A DNA stretch of 64,000 bases from the NCBI RefSeq assembly GCF_029846715.1, contig NZ_JARVWW010000030.1:1-64000 (forward strand), given 5' to 3'. The stretch is from Bradyrhizobium nivariense (GTDB taxonomy: Bacteria; Pseudomonadota; Alphaproteobacteria; Rhizobiales; Xanthobacteraceae). Shown one piece after another: positions 33,338 through 41,189 of this stretch. The translations under genes and the position numbers were made by a program. How positions within the stretch are numbered: the stretch's first letter is position 1; the number at the start of each line of letters is the position of its first letter. Under the pieces are notes generated by a model, which saw nothing but the letters and a program-made list of their open reading frames with translations, had not been told where the DNA came from and made no database searches.

Positions 33338-34539
33338 CAGCTTGCCGCCCGCTTGTTGCCGGACAACGCGGTGCAGGCGCGCTCGAGCCGCCCGACGCTG
33401 TCCTCGATCTCGGCTTCGGTGACGATCAGGGGCGGCAGGAAACGCACGACATTGTCGCCGGCGCCGACGGTAAGCAGTTTTTCGTCGCGCAACGCGGCAA
33501 CGAGATCGCCGGAAGGCACCACGGCTTTGATGCCGATCAGGAGACCCTCGCCGCGCACTTCGCTGACGACATCGCCATGACGGTCGATCACGGAGGCGAG
33601 CTTCTGCTTGAGCAGCAGCGACATCCTCTGCACGTGGTCGAAGAAGCCGGGCTTGAGCATGACGTCGAGCACGGCGTTCGCAGCGGAGATCGCGAGCGGA
33701 TTGCCGCCGAAGGTCGAGCCGTGCGAGCCCGGCGTCATGCCGGACGCCGCTTCCGCGGTCGCAAGGCAGGCGCCGATCGGGAAGCCGCCGCCGAGCGCCT
33801 TGGCCAGCGACATCACGTCGGGTTCGACGCCGAGGCGGCGGTGCGCGAACAGATCGCCGGTGCGGCCCATGCCGGTCTGCACCTCGTCGAACGCGAGCAG
33901 CAGGCCGCGCTCGTCGCAGAGCTGGCGCAGCGCCTTGAGGAACGCGGGCGTTGCCGAACGCACGCCGCCCTCACCCTGGATCGGCTCGATCAGGATGCCG
34001 GCGGTCTGCGGACCGATCGCCTTTTTCACCGCGTCGAGATCGCCATGCGGAACCTGGTCGAAACCCTCCATGGGAGGGCCGAAACCTTCGAGATATTTTG
34101 CCGAACCGGTCGCAGCCAGCGTCGCCAGCGTGCGGCCATGGAAGGCGCCTTCGAAGGTGATCATGCGATAGCGGTCCGGATGGCCCTTCATCGCGTGATA
34201 ACGGCGCACCACCTTGATCACGCATTCCAGCGCTTCGGCGCCGGAATTGCAGAAGAACACGAAGTCCGCAAAACTCTCGTTGCAGAGGCGGTTCGCGAGC
34301 TTCTCGCCGTCCGGGCTCTGGAACAGGTTCGACATGTGCCAGAGCTTCGTGGCCTGCTCCTGCAACGCCGTGACCAGCGCAGGATGGGCATGGCCGAGCG
34401 CGTTGACCGCGACGCCCGAGGTGAAATCGAGATAGCGCTCGCCATTGGTCGCGATCAGCCAGCAGCCTTCGCCACGCTCGAAACCGAGGTCGGACCTGGC
34501 AAAAACGGGGAGCAAATGCGGCGCTGCGCTGTTGGTCAT
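33337..34539 (-). CDS. argD: Acetylornithine aminotransferase (class III)
   Basis: A 400-residue PLP enzyme converting N-acetylglutamate semialdehyde to N-acetylornithine. Visible are the N-terminal ERYLDFTSGVAVNALGHAHP, the PLP phosphate region NSGAEALECVIKV, FDEVQTGMGRTGDLFAH and the PLP lysine in MSLAKALGGGFPIGA. The start at 34539 fits family length; in-frame ATGs at 34578 and 34593 are alternatives without better ribosome-binding sites. It is followed by argF. A stem-loop lies upstream in the leader (34616-34638). Confidence 0.92.
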   Translation of the reverse strand: MTNSAAPHLLPVFARSDLGFERGEGCWLIATNGERYLDFTSGVAVNALGHAHPALVTALQEQATKLWHMSNLFQSPDGEKLANRLCNESFADFVFFCNSGAEALECVIKVVRRYHAMKGHPDRYRMITFEGAFHGRTLATLAATGSAKYLEGFGPPMEGFDQVPHGDLDAVKKAIGPQTAGILIEPIQGEGGVRSATPAFLKALRQLCDERGLLLAFDEVQTGMGRTGDLFAHRRLGVEPDVMSLAKALGGGFPIGACLATAEAASGMTPGSHGSTFGGNPLAISAANAVLDVMLKPGFFDHVQRMSLLLKQKLASVIDRHGDVVSEVRGEGLLIGIKAVVPSGDLVAALRDEKLLTVGAGDNVVRFLPPLIVTEAEIEDSVGRLERACTALSGNKRAAS

Positions 34540-34615
34540 GGCGGTCACTTGAATGTTGCGGACGGTGTGAGCGTGCATTGGGCGACGCACCATTGACCGG
34601 CCCGGAAAACGAAAC

Positions 34616-34638
34616 GTGCCGCCTCTTCAGGGCGGCAC
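34616..34638 (-). promoter_or_regulatory. Stem-loop in the argD leader
   Basis: GTGCCGCC and GGCGGCAC (8-bp arms) enclose TCTTCAG. Read on the minus strand it is followed by GTTTCGTTTT, an interrupted T-tract, so it could be an attenuator about 75 bp before argD. No leader peptide was identified. Confidence 0.4.
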
Positions 34639-34639
34639 G

Positions 34640-34994
34640 CATGAGTATCTTAGGCCTGGTGAAACGGGTGTCAATGCCGCCCGGAAAGCCTCGCGAAACG
34701 CTGAATCCGTAGTCTTGCGGTGCCGATTTTGCGGGTTTTCACCACGGAACATGTGGAAGCGAGTCGGCGGACTCTTGCGCGGGAGTCACGCCATATTGTA
34801 GCGTTTGGATTGTCAGATACGACATCTCGTGCAGTGGTTCTGATCTCTAAGTCCTCATGTACCGGCGTAAACGTTCGGGCGTTCTAGTCGCGCCCGGCGA
34901 GCCTTAAGGGATTCTGGCGGCACGGGTTTTTAAAGGCTTAGGCATTCGCTGCGAGGCCCCAGGATGGCTGGCCCGCAGCGAGGGAAAGGGTGCA
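34640..34994. promoter_or_regulatory. gcrA upstream region with five GANTC sites
   Basis: This gene-less stretch of about 350 bp precedes gcrA. GAATC is at 34703-34707, GAGTC at 34761-34765, GACTC at 34770-34774, GAGTC at 34783-34787 and GATTC at 34910-34914. GANTC is the target of the CcrM methyltransferase, whose methylation state is read by GcrA in alphaproteobacteria. Three sites fall within 27 bp. No open frame in it looks coding. Confidence 0.55.
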
Positions 34995-35507
34995 ATGACG
35001 GTTTTGACCTGGTCCGATGATCGCGTCGAGCAGCTAAAAAAGCTCTGGGAGGCCGGACTTTCGGCCAGCCAGATCGCGGCTGAGCTCGGCAATGTGACCC
35101 GCAATGCCGTGATCGGCAAAGTGCACAGGCTCGGCCTGTCGGGCCGCGCCAAGAGCCCTTCATCGGCAGCGCCGCGGCCGCGCAAGGTGCGTCCCGCGCA
35201 GCACATGATGCGGGTGACCCGCCCGATCTCGCGCGGCAACACCGCGCTGGCACAGGCCTTCGAGGTCGAGGTGGAGGCCGAACCGGTCACCTACGACAAC
35301 GTGGTGCCGATGAGCCAGCGGCTGTCGCTGCTAGAGCTGAACGAGGCGACCTGCCACTGGCCGGTCGGCGATCCCTCGAGCCCGGATTTCTTCTTCTGCG
35401 GCGGCAAGGCGCTCTCCGGCCTGCCCTACTGCGCCCAGCACTCGCGCGTCGCGTATCAGCCGGCATCGGATCGGCGGCGTGCACCGGTGAAGCCGGGGCC
35501 GCGCTGA
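34995..35507 (+). CDS. gcrA: GcrA cell cycle regulator
   Basis: A 170-residue transcription co-regulator that with CcrM methylation and sigma-70 controls cell-cycle genes in alphaproteobacteria. The DNA-binding N-terminus TWSDDRVEQLKKLWEAGLSAS then NAVIGKVHRLGLSGR (residues 5-50) is diagnostic; a basic P/R-rich linker follows, and the C-terminal polymerase-interaction domain has CHWPVGDPSSPDFFFCG and YCAQHS. It is monocistronic, convergent with phoB, and has a GANTC-dense upstream region. Confidence 0.96.
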   Translation: MTVLTWSDDRVEQLKKLWEAGLSASQIAAELGNVTRNAVIGKVHRLGLSGRAKSPSSAAPRPRKVRPAQHMMRVTRPISRGNTALAQAFEVEVEAEPVTYDNVVPMSQRLSLLELNEATCHWPVGDPSSPDFFFCGGKALSGLPYCAQHSRVAYQPASDRRRAPVKPGPR

Positions 35508-35567
35508 GTTAGCGCACGGCTGATCGTCAGGCAGCGACGGCTGAACACATTCAGTGTCGTCCCGACC

Positions 35568-35670
35568 TAAAGCGCGATGAGATGAGGATGAATCATCATC
35601 GCGCTTTAGGTTGTTGTTTGAGCATGATCTTTTCGGAAAACCGCTTCGCACTTTTCCGGATCATGCTTTA
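35568..35670. repeat. Pair of palindromes between gcrA and phoB
   Basis: A TAAAGCGCGATGAG/CTAAAGCGCGATG-type palindrome (35568-35611) is followed by a GCATGATC/GATCATGC element (copy 3, 35626-35668) with CGGAAAACCGCTTC. Both lie between convergent genes and could terminate each transcript. Confidence 0.8.
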
Positions 35671-35731
35671 GTGCGCAATTGCGCACCGGGGGGCCGGAAC
35701 GACATCGGGATTGTAGCGACAGCTCGCTAAA

Positions 35732-36454
35732 TCAACTCACAGACGGTTGCGCCTGCTCCGCCTTCGCAAAGCGATCGTCCAGCGCGTAGCCGGCACCGCG
35801 GACGGTGCGGATCGGGTCCTGCTCGCGGCCGAGATTGAGCAGCTTGCGCAGGCGGCCGATGTGAACATCGACGGTGCGCTCGTCGATATAGATGTCGCGG
35901 CCCCAGACGCTGTCGAGCAATTGCTCGCGCGAGAACACCCGCCCCGGATGCTCCAGGAAGAACTCGAGCAGGCGATATTCGGTCGGGCCGAGATCGATCG
36001 GCCGGCCCGAGCGTGCCACGCGGCGCTTGTCGCGGTCGAGCTCGATGTCGCCAAAGGCGAGCACGGTGGCGAGCCGCTCGGGGCTTGCGCGCCGCAGCAG
36101 GCCCTTCACGCGCGCCAGCAGCTCCGGCACCGAGAACGGCTTGACGATGTAATCGTCGGCCCCGGTCGCAAGACCCCGCACCCGCTCGCTCTCCTCGCCG
36201 CGCGCGGTGAGCATGATGATCGGGAGCTGCTTGGTCTCGGGACGGGTGCGCAGCCGCCGGCACAATTCGATGCCGGATAGCCCCGGCAGCATCCAGTCGA
36301 GCACGATCAGATCGGGGATGTGCTCCTTGAGGCGGGTGTCGGCGTCGTCGCCGCGCATCACCGTCTCGACGTCATAGCCGTCGCCTTCGAGGTTGTAGCG
36401 GAGAAGCTCGGTCAGGGCTTCCTCGTCCTCAACCACCATAATGCGTGCGCCCAT
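35732..36454 (-). CDS. phoB: Phosphate regulon response regulator
   Basis: A 240-residue OmpR-type response regulator that binds Pho boxes when phosphorylated by PhoR. The receiver domain (about 4-120) has acidic residues in VVEDEEAL, phospho-acceptor Asp53 in LIVLDWMLPG and Lys near 105 in DDYIVKPF. The winged-helix domain (about 130-230) contains EYRLLEFFLEHPGRVFSREQLLD, quoted here in part, and RTVDVHIGRLRKLL. It is the last gene of the phoR-pst-phoU-phoB unit, 22 bp from phoU. Confidence 0.96.
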   Translation of the reverse strand: MGARIMVVEDEEALTELLRYNLEGDGYDVETVMRGDDADTRLKEHIPDLIVLDWMLPGLSGIELCRRLRTRPETKQLPIIMLTARGEESERVRGLATGADDYIVKPFSVPELLARVKGLLRRASPERLATVLAFGDIELDRDKRRVARSGRPIDLGPTEYRLLEFFLEHPGRVFSREQLLDSVWGRDIYIDERTVDVHIGRLRKLLNLGREQDPIRTVRGAGYALDDRFAKAEQAQPSVS

Positions 36455-36476
36455 CGGGTCGTCGCTCCTTAAGTCT

Positions 36477-37193
36477 TCAAGTATTCGGTACCGTGGTGGC
36501 GAAGGTCGTCATGTCGCCTTTCGGCCGCTTGTCGGTCATCGCCTGCCCCTCGATCATGTAGAACACGGTCTCGGCGACGTTGGTGGCGTGGTCGCCGATC
36601 CGCTCGATGTTCTTGGCGCAGAACATCAGGTGGATGCAGAACGAGATGTTGCGCGGATCCTCCATCATGTAGGTGAGGAGCTCGCGGAACAGCGAAGTGC
36701 AGATGGCGTCGACTTCCTCGTCGCCCTTCCACACCGCCATCGCCGCCGGCAAATCATGCGCGGCATAGGCGTCCAGCACCGACTTGACCTGCTGCTGCAC
36801 GAGGTCGGTCATGTGCTCGAGGCCGCGGAACAGCTTGAGCGGATGGAAGTCCGTCTCCAGCGCCGCGACGCGCTTGCCCATGTTCTTGGCGAGGTCGCCG
36901 ATGCGCTCGAGATCGGTCGCGACGCGCATGGCGCCGACGATCTCGCGCAGATCGATCGCCATCGGCTGACGGCGGGCGATGGTGAGCACGGCGCGCTCCT
37001 CGATGCGCTTCTGCAGCGCGTCGAGCTCGGCATCGATGGTGACGACGCGCTGGCCGAGCGGGATGTCGCGGCGGATCAGCGCGTCGACGGAATCGACGAT
37101 CATGCGTTCGGCGATGCCGCCCATCTCGGCGACCAGGCGGGTGAGTTCCTGGAGGTCGGTGTCGAAGGCCTTTGCGGTATGTTCAGAACCCAT
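36477..37193 (-). CDS. phoU: Phosphate signalling protein PhoU
   Basis: A 238-residue cytosolic helical protein that mediates between the Pst transporter and PhoR. Two PhoU three-helix repeats are visible: RQPMAIDLREIVGAMRVATD...ERIGDLAKNM (about residues 75-105) and DPRNISFCIHLMFCAKNIERIGDH, the second copy near residue 190, each with the metal-binding E-R-I-G-D signature. The start at 37193 gives the usual N-terminus (MGSEHTAKAFDTDLQEL). It is 11 bp downstream of pstB. Confidence 0.95.
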   Translation of the reverse strand: MGSEHTAKAFDTDLQELTRLVAEMGGIAERMIVDSVDALIRRDIPLGQRVVTIDAELDALQKRIEERAVLTIARRQPMAIDLREIVGAMRVATDLERIGDLAKNMGKRVAALETDFHPLKLFRGLEHMTDLVQQQVKSVLDAYAAHDLPAAMAVWKGDEEVDAICTSLFRELLTYMMEDPRNISFCIHLMFCAKNIERIGDHATNVAETVFYMIEGQAMTDKRPKGDMTTFATTVPNT

Positions 37194-37204
37194 GTCCCGT
37201 CTCC

Positions 37205-38026
37205 TCAGCCGAACCGTCCGGTGATGTAATCCTGCGTGCGCCGGTCGGTCGGCGACGTGAAGATCTTGCTGGTGTCGTCGAACTCGATCAGCTCGCCGAG
37301 ATACATGAAGGCGGTCTTGTCCGAGACGCGCGCCGCCTGCTGCATGTTGTGGGTGACGATCGCGATCGTGTAGTCCTCGGACAGCTCCTGGATCAGTTCC
37401 TCGACCTTGGCGGTCGAGATCGGGTCGAGCGCCGAGCAGGGCTCGTCGAACAGGATGACCTCGGGCCGTACCGCGACGGTGCGGGCGATGCAGAGGCGCT
37501 GCTGCTGGCCGCCGGAGAGCGACAGGCCGGAGGCGTTGAGCTTGTCCTTGACCTCGTTCCACAGCGCGCCGCCGCGCAGCGCCTTCTCGACCCGGCCGTC
37601 CATCTCGGACTTCGATATCTTCTCGTAGAGACGGATGCCGAAGGCGATGTTCTCGTAGATCGTCATCGGGAACGGCGTCGGCTTCTGGAACACCATGCCG
37701 ACGCGGGCGCGCAGCAGGTTGAGGTCCAGCTTGCCGTCGAGGATGTTGGTCTGGTCGAGCATGAGCTGACCGGTGGCGCGCTGGCCCGGATAGAGATCGT
37801 ACATCCGGTTGAAGATGCGCAGCAGGGTCGACTTGCCACAGCCCGACGGGCCGATGAACGCCGTGACGCGGTTGGCGCCGAGCGTCAGGTTGATGTTCTT
37901 CAGCGCGTGGTGCTCGCCGTAATAGAAGTTCAGGTTGCGGACAGTCACCTTGGGGGGCGCCTCGGGCAGCATCGGCGCGTGGGGCAGTCCACCCGCCGCG
38001 CTCATCGATACGGAAAGATCACTCAT
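37205..38026 (-). CDS. pstB: Phosphate ABC transporter ATP-binding protein
   Basis: A 273-residue ATPase that powers high-affinity phosphate uptake. Walker A GPSGCGKST, Q-loop FQKPTPFP, signature LSGGQQQRLCIARTVA and Walker B VILFDEPCSALDPIST are all present, and the PstB-specific FPMTIYENIAFG occurs near residue 120. A 25-residue N-terminal extension precedes the ABC core. Its start overlaps the pstA stop codon (ATGA), indicating coupling. Confidence 0.97.
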   Translation of the reverse strand: MSDLSVSMSAAGGLPHAPMLPEAPPKVTVRNLNFYYGEHHALKNINLTLGANRVTAFIGPSGCGKSTLLRIFNRMYDLYPGQRATGQLMLDQTNILDGKLDLNLLRARVGMVFQKPTPFPMTIYENIAFGIRLYEKISKSEMDGRVEKALRGGALWNEVKDKLNASGLSLSGGQQQRLCIARTVAVRPEVILFDEPCSALDPISTAKVEELIQELSEDYTIAIVTHNMQQAARVSDKTAFMYLGELIEFDDTSKIFTSPTDRRTQDYITGRFG

Positions 38027-38868
38027 TTTGCGGTCCTCTCGGCGCCCAGAATGCGCGCGCCAATATTAAGGGCAAGAACGGTCAGGGTGATGAGCAGCGC
38101 CCCGCTCCAGGCCAGCTGCTTCCAGTAGGCATAGGGGCTCTGCACGAAGTTGTTGATGGTGACCGGCAAATTCGCCATCGTCTTGTTCAGGCCGAGGCTG
38201 AAGAACTGGTTCGACAGCGCGGTGAACAGCAGCGGCGCGGTTTCACCGGCGACGCGGGCGGTGGCGAGCAGCACGCCGGTGATGAGGCCCGAACGGGCAG
38301 AACGATAAGCGATCCGCTTGATCACCAGCGAACGCGGCAGGCCGAGCGCCGAGGCCGCCTCACGCAGCGCGTTCGGCACCAAGAGCAGCATGTCCTCGGT
38401 CGTGCGCAGCACCACCGGGATCACAATGACCGCGAGCGCGAGGCTGCCGGCGATCGCGGAGAAGCCGCGCATCGGCACCACCACCGCGCCGTAGATGAAC
38501 AGGCCGATGATGATCGAGGGCGCCGAGAGCAGGATGTCGTTAATGAAGCGGATCACCGAGGTCAGCTTGTCGTTGCGGCCGTATTCGGCGAGATAGGTGC
38601 CGGCGAACATGCCGAGCGGCGCGCCGATGCCGACGCCGATCACGGTCATGATCAGCGAGCCGACGATGGCGTTGAGCAGACCGCCCTCGTTCGATCCGGG
38701 TGGCGGCGTGTTCTCGGTGAACAGCTGGACATTGAGTCCGGCGAGGCCGTTGTAGAGCAGCGTGATCAGGATCAGCGCGAGCCAGGTGACGCCGAAGGCG
38801 GTTGCGGCCATGCAGAGCCCGCGGACCACGATGTCCTTGCGGCGGCGGCGTGAATAGATCGGGTTCAT
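38023..38868 (-). CDS. pstA: Phosphate ABC transporter permease PstA
   Basis: A 281-residue permease with six transmembrane segments, forming the membrane channel with PstC. A basic cytoplasmic lead (YSRRRRKDIVVRG) precedes TM1; the ABC permease cytoplasmic loop EAASALGLPRSLVIKRIAYRSARSG carries the EAA motif near residue 178. An ending ILGAERTAK is cytosolic. The gene is four bases downstream of pstC and overlaps pstB by four. Confidence 0.96.
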   Translation of the reverse strand: MNPIYSRRRRKDIVVRGLCMAATAFGVTWLALILITLLYNGLAGLNVQLFTENTPPPGSNEGGLLNAIVGSLIMTVIGVGIGAPLGMFAGTYLAEYGRNDKLTSVIRFINDILLSAPSIIIGLFIYGAVVVPMRGFSAIAGSLALAVIVIPVVLRTTEDMLLLVPNALREAASALGLPRSLVIKRIAYRSARSGLITGVLLATARVAGETAPLLFTALSNQFFSLGLNKTMANLPVTINNFVQSPYAYWKQLAWSGALLITLTVLALNIGARILGAERTAK

Positions 38869-38872
38869 GGCG

Positions 38873-39871
38873 TTAGTTCCCCGCCTTCTTTTCCAGCCGC
38901 ATCAGCATCAGCCGCGCCGCTGCGAGCACGAAGAACGTCAGCACGAACAGCAGGAGGCCGAGCAGGATCAGGCCGGACTGGTGCAGACCGTCGCTCTCGG
39001 CGAACTCGGATGCGATCGCCGCCGAGATCGTGGTGCCCGGGGCGAAGATCGAGCCCGAGATGCGGAACGAGTTGCCGATGATGAAGGTCACCGCCATGGT
39101 CTCGCCGAGCGCGCGGCCCAGCGCCAGCATGACGCCGCCGATGACACCGACGCGGGTGTAGGGGATCACGACGCTGCGGACGACTTCCCAGGTGGTGCAG
39201 CCGACGCCGTAGGCCGCTTCCTTCAGGACCGGAGGCACCGTCTTGAACACGTCGACCGAGATCGAGGTGATGAAGGGCAACACCATGATGGCAAGGATCA
39301 GCGCGGCATTGAACAGGCTGAGATAGGACGGCGGACCTGCGAAGATCGCGCCCAGCACGGGGACGCCGTCGAAGATCTTGATCATGAAGGGCTGGAACGT
39401 GTTGGCCAGGAACGGGCCGAGCACGAAGAAGCCCCACATGCCGTAGATGATCGAGGGGATGCCGGCGAGCAGCTCGATCGCCATGCCGATCGGGCGGCGC
39501 AGCCATTGCGGGCACAGCTCGGTGAGGAAGATCGCAATGCCGAGACCCACGGGAATGGCGATCAGCATCGCGATGAAGGAGGTGACGAGCGTGCCGTACA
39601 TCGGCCCGAGCGCGCCGAGCACCGGCGGATCGGCGGACGGCGCCCAGCGCTGCGTCCACAGGAAGGAGAGGCCGTATTCCTTCATCGCCGGAAAGGCGCC
39701 GACGATCAGCGAAATGATGATGCCGCCGAGGATCAGAAGCACCGAGATCGCGGAGAGCCGCGTGATCCAGTAGAAGGTGACGTCGCCGAGTTTGAACGCG
39801 CTCAAGGCCTTGGCGCGATCATACGGTCCGGCGTCGTCGATTACATCGCTCTGAACGGCCATCTCTGCCAC
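38873..39871 (-). CDS. pstC: Phosphate ABC transporter permease PstC
   Basis: A 332-residue inner-membrane permease partnered with PstA. A ~40-residue cytoplasmic N-terminus is followed by TM1 ISVLLILGGIIISLIVGAF; the EAA loop reads KEAAYGVGCTTWEVVRSVVIPYTRVG, quoted in part, near residue 225, and the conserved phosphate-channel segment AGIPSIIYGMWGFFVLGP near 140. The first in-frame ATG is used; an ATG three codons later is possible. A stem-loop in the 160-bp pstS-pstC gap probably limits read-through from pstS. Confidence 0.96.
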   Translation of the reverse strand: MAEMAVQSDVIDDAGPYDRAKALSAFKLGDVTFYWITRLSAISVLLILGGIIISLIVGAFPAMKEYGLSFLWTQRWAPSADPPVLGALGPMYGTLVTSFIAMLIAIPVGLGIAIFLTELCPQWLRRPIGMAIELLAGIPSIIYGMWGFFVLGPFLANTFQPFMIKIFDGVPVLGAIFAGPPSYLSLFNAALILAIMVLPFITSISVDVFKTVPPVLKEAAYGVGCTTWEVVRSVVIPYTRVGVIGGVMLALGRALGETMAVTFIIGNSFRISGSIFAPGTTISAAIASEFAESDGLHQSGLILLGLLLFVLTFFVLAAARLMLMRLEKKAGN

Positions 39872-39956
39872 GCCGATCCCCTGTACCCGTTTAATGTATG
39901 CTTGTCGCAGGTCTTATTTTCTAGATCTTGTGATTGGTCTTGTTGTTGGTCTTGCG

Positions 39957-39986
39957 CCCCGGATGCGGCGCGATGCCGATCCGGGG
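39957..39986 (-). terminator. Stem-loop between pstS and pstC
   Basis: CCCCGGAT (39957-39964) pairs with ATCCGGGG (39979-39986), with a further GGC/GCC inside. On the minus strand it lies in the 160-bp gap downstream of pstS. It lacks a T-run, so it is more likely an mRNA-stabilising or partial-termination element that lets pstS be made in excess. Confidence 0.5.
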
Positions 39987-40031
39987 CGGACGTCTTTTGA
40001 GAGCCCGGCGCGGTGCCCGGGACAACAGCGC

Positions 40032-41045
40032 TTAGCTCTTGATCTCGGCAGCCCAGGTCTTCTCGACCAGGGTCACGACGCCCTCGGGCATCGGGATGTA
40101 GTCGAGCTCTTCAGCCGCCTTGCCGCCGTTCTTGAAGGCCCAGCGGAAGAACTTGATGGCTTCCTGCGAGGCCGCCTTGTCGGTGGCGTCCTTGTGCATG
40201 AGGATGAAGGTCGCCGCCGTGATCGGCCAGGACTTCTCGCCGGGCTGGTCGGTCAGGATGACGTAGTAGCCGGGCGCCTTGGCCCAGTCGGCGTTGGAGG
40301 CGGCCGCCTGGAAGGCTTCGACGGTGGGCTGCACCGGCTTGCCGGCCTTGTTGACGAGACCGGTGTAGGTCAGCTTGTTCTGCTTGGCATAGGCGTACTC
40401 GACGTAACCGATCGAGTTCTTGGTCTGGCTGATGTTGCCCGACACGCCTTCGTTGCCCTTGGCGCCGACGCCGACCGGCCATTCGACCGCGGTGCCCTCG
40501 CCGACCTTGCTCTTCCAGTCAGCGCTGGCCTTGGCGAGGTAGTTGGTGAAGTTGAAGGTGGTGCCCGAACCGTCCGAACGGCGGACCACGGTGATCGCCT
40601 CCGACGGCAGCTTCACGTTCGGGTTGAGCTTCTTGATCGCGGCGTCGTCCCACTTGGTGATCTTGCCGAGATAGATGCTGGCGAGGGTTTCGCCGTCGAA
40701 CACCATCTCACCGGGCTTCACGCCCTCGATGTTGACGACGGGAACGATGGCGCCCATCACCATCGGCCACTGGACGAGGCCGTCCTTCTCGAGCTGCTCG
40801 GCCTTGAGCGGCGCGTCGCTGGCGCCGAAGGTCACGGTCTTGGCCTGGATCTGCTTGATGCCGCCGCCGGAACCGATCGACTGGTAGTTCAGACCGTTGC
40901 CGGTCTCCTTCTTGTAGGCGTCAGCCCATTTGGAATAGATCGGGAACGGGAACGTCGCACCGGCGCCGGTGATGTCGGCAGCAAAGGCTGCCGTCGTCGA
41001 TGCGGCGACCAAGCCAGCAGCGACGATCGTTTTGAGGAAATTCAT
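40032..41045 (-). CDS. pstS: Periplasmic phosphate-binding protein
   Basis: A 337-residue exported high-affinity phosphate-binding protein. Signal peptide residues 1-22 (MNFLKTIVAAGLVAASTTAA) precede DITGAGATFPFPIYSKWADAY; the phosphate-ligating residues sit in IGSGGGIKQI, FGASDAP and the RRSDGSGTTFNFTNYL motif. The start at 41045 begins the signal peptide. A Pho box lies about 100 bp upstream. It is followed by pstC, pstA and pstB, forming the Pst uptake system. Confidence 0.97.
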   Translation of the reverse strand: MNFLKTIVAAGLVAASTTAAFAADITGAGATFPFPIYSKWADAYKKETGNGLNYQSIGSGGGIKQIQAKTVTFGASDAPLKAEQLEKDGLVQWPMVMGAIVPVVNIEGVKPGEMVFDGETLASIYLGKITKWDDAAIKKLNPNVKLPSEAITVVRRSDGSGTTFNFTNYLAKASADWKSKVGEGTAVEWPVGVGAKGNEGVSGNISQTKNSIGYVEYAYAKQNKLTYTGLVNKAGKPVQPTVEAFQAAASNADWAKAPGYYVILTDQPGEKSWPITAATFILMHKDATDKAASQEAIKFFRWAFKNGGKAAEELDYIPMPEGVVTLVEKTWAAEIKS

Positions 41046-41144
41046 GCTGGTCTCCATACAGGGGAGCGAAGCGCCATCCGCGCCCGATCGCGCTCCCCGT
41101 GCCGCCCCTTTAGGAGCGGACAGCTGAGCTTTTACGAAGGTTTC

Positions 41145-41162
41145 GTGACAGTCGGATGACAG
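41145..41162 (-). promoter_or_regulatory. Pho box upstream of pstS
   Basis: On the minus strand CTGTCAT-CCGA-CTGTCAC gives two 7-bp PhoB half-sites on an 11-bp period, matching the Pho box consensus CTGTCAT(N4)CTGTCAT with one change. A TAAAAG -10-like hexamer begins 10 bp downstream. The site lies between phoR and pstS, about 100 bp before the pstS start. Confidence 0.85.
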
Positions 41163-41189
41163 GCTTAAGCGGCTGAAATTGCTGGAAAT

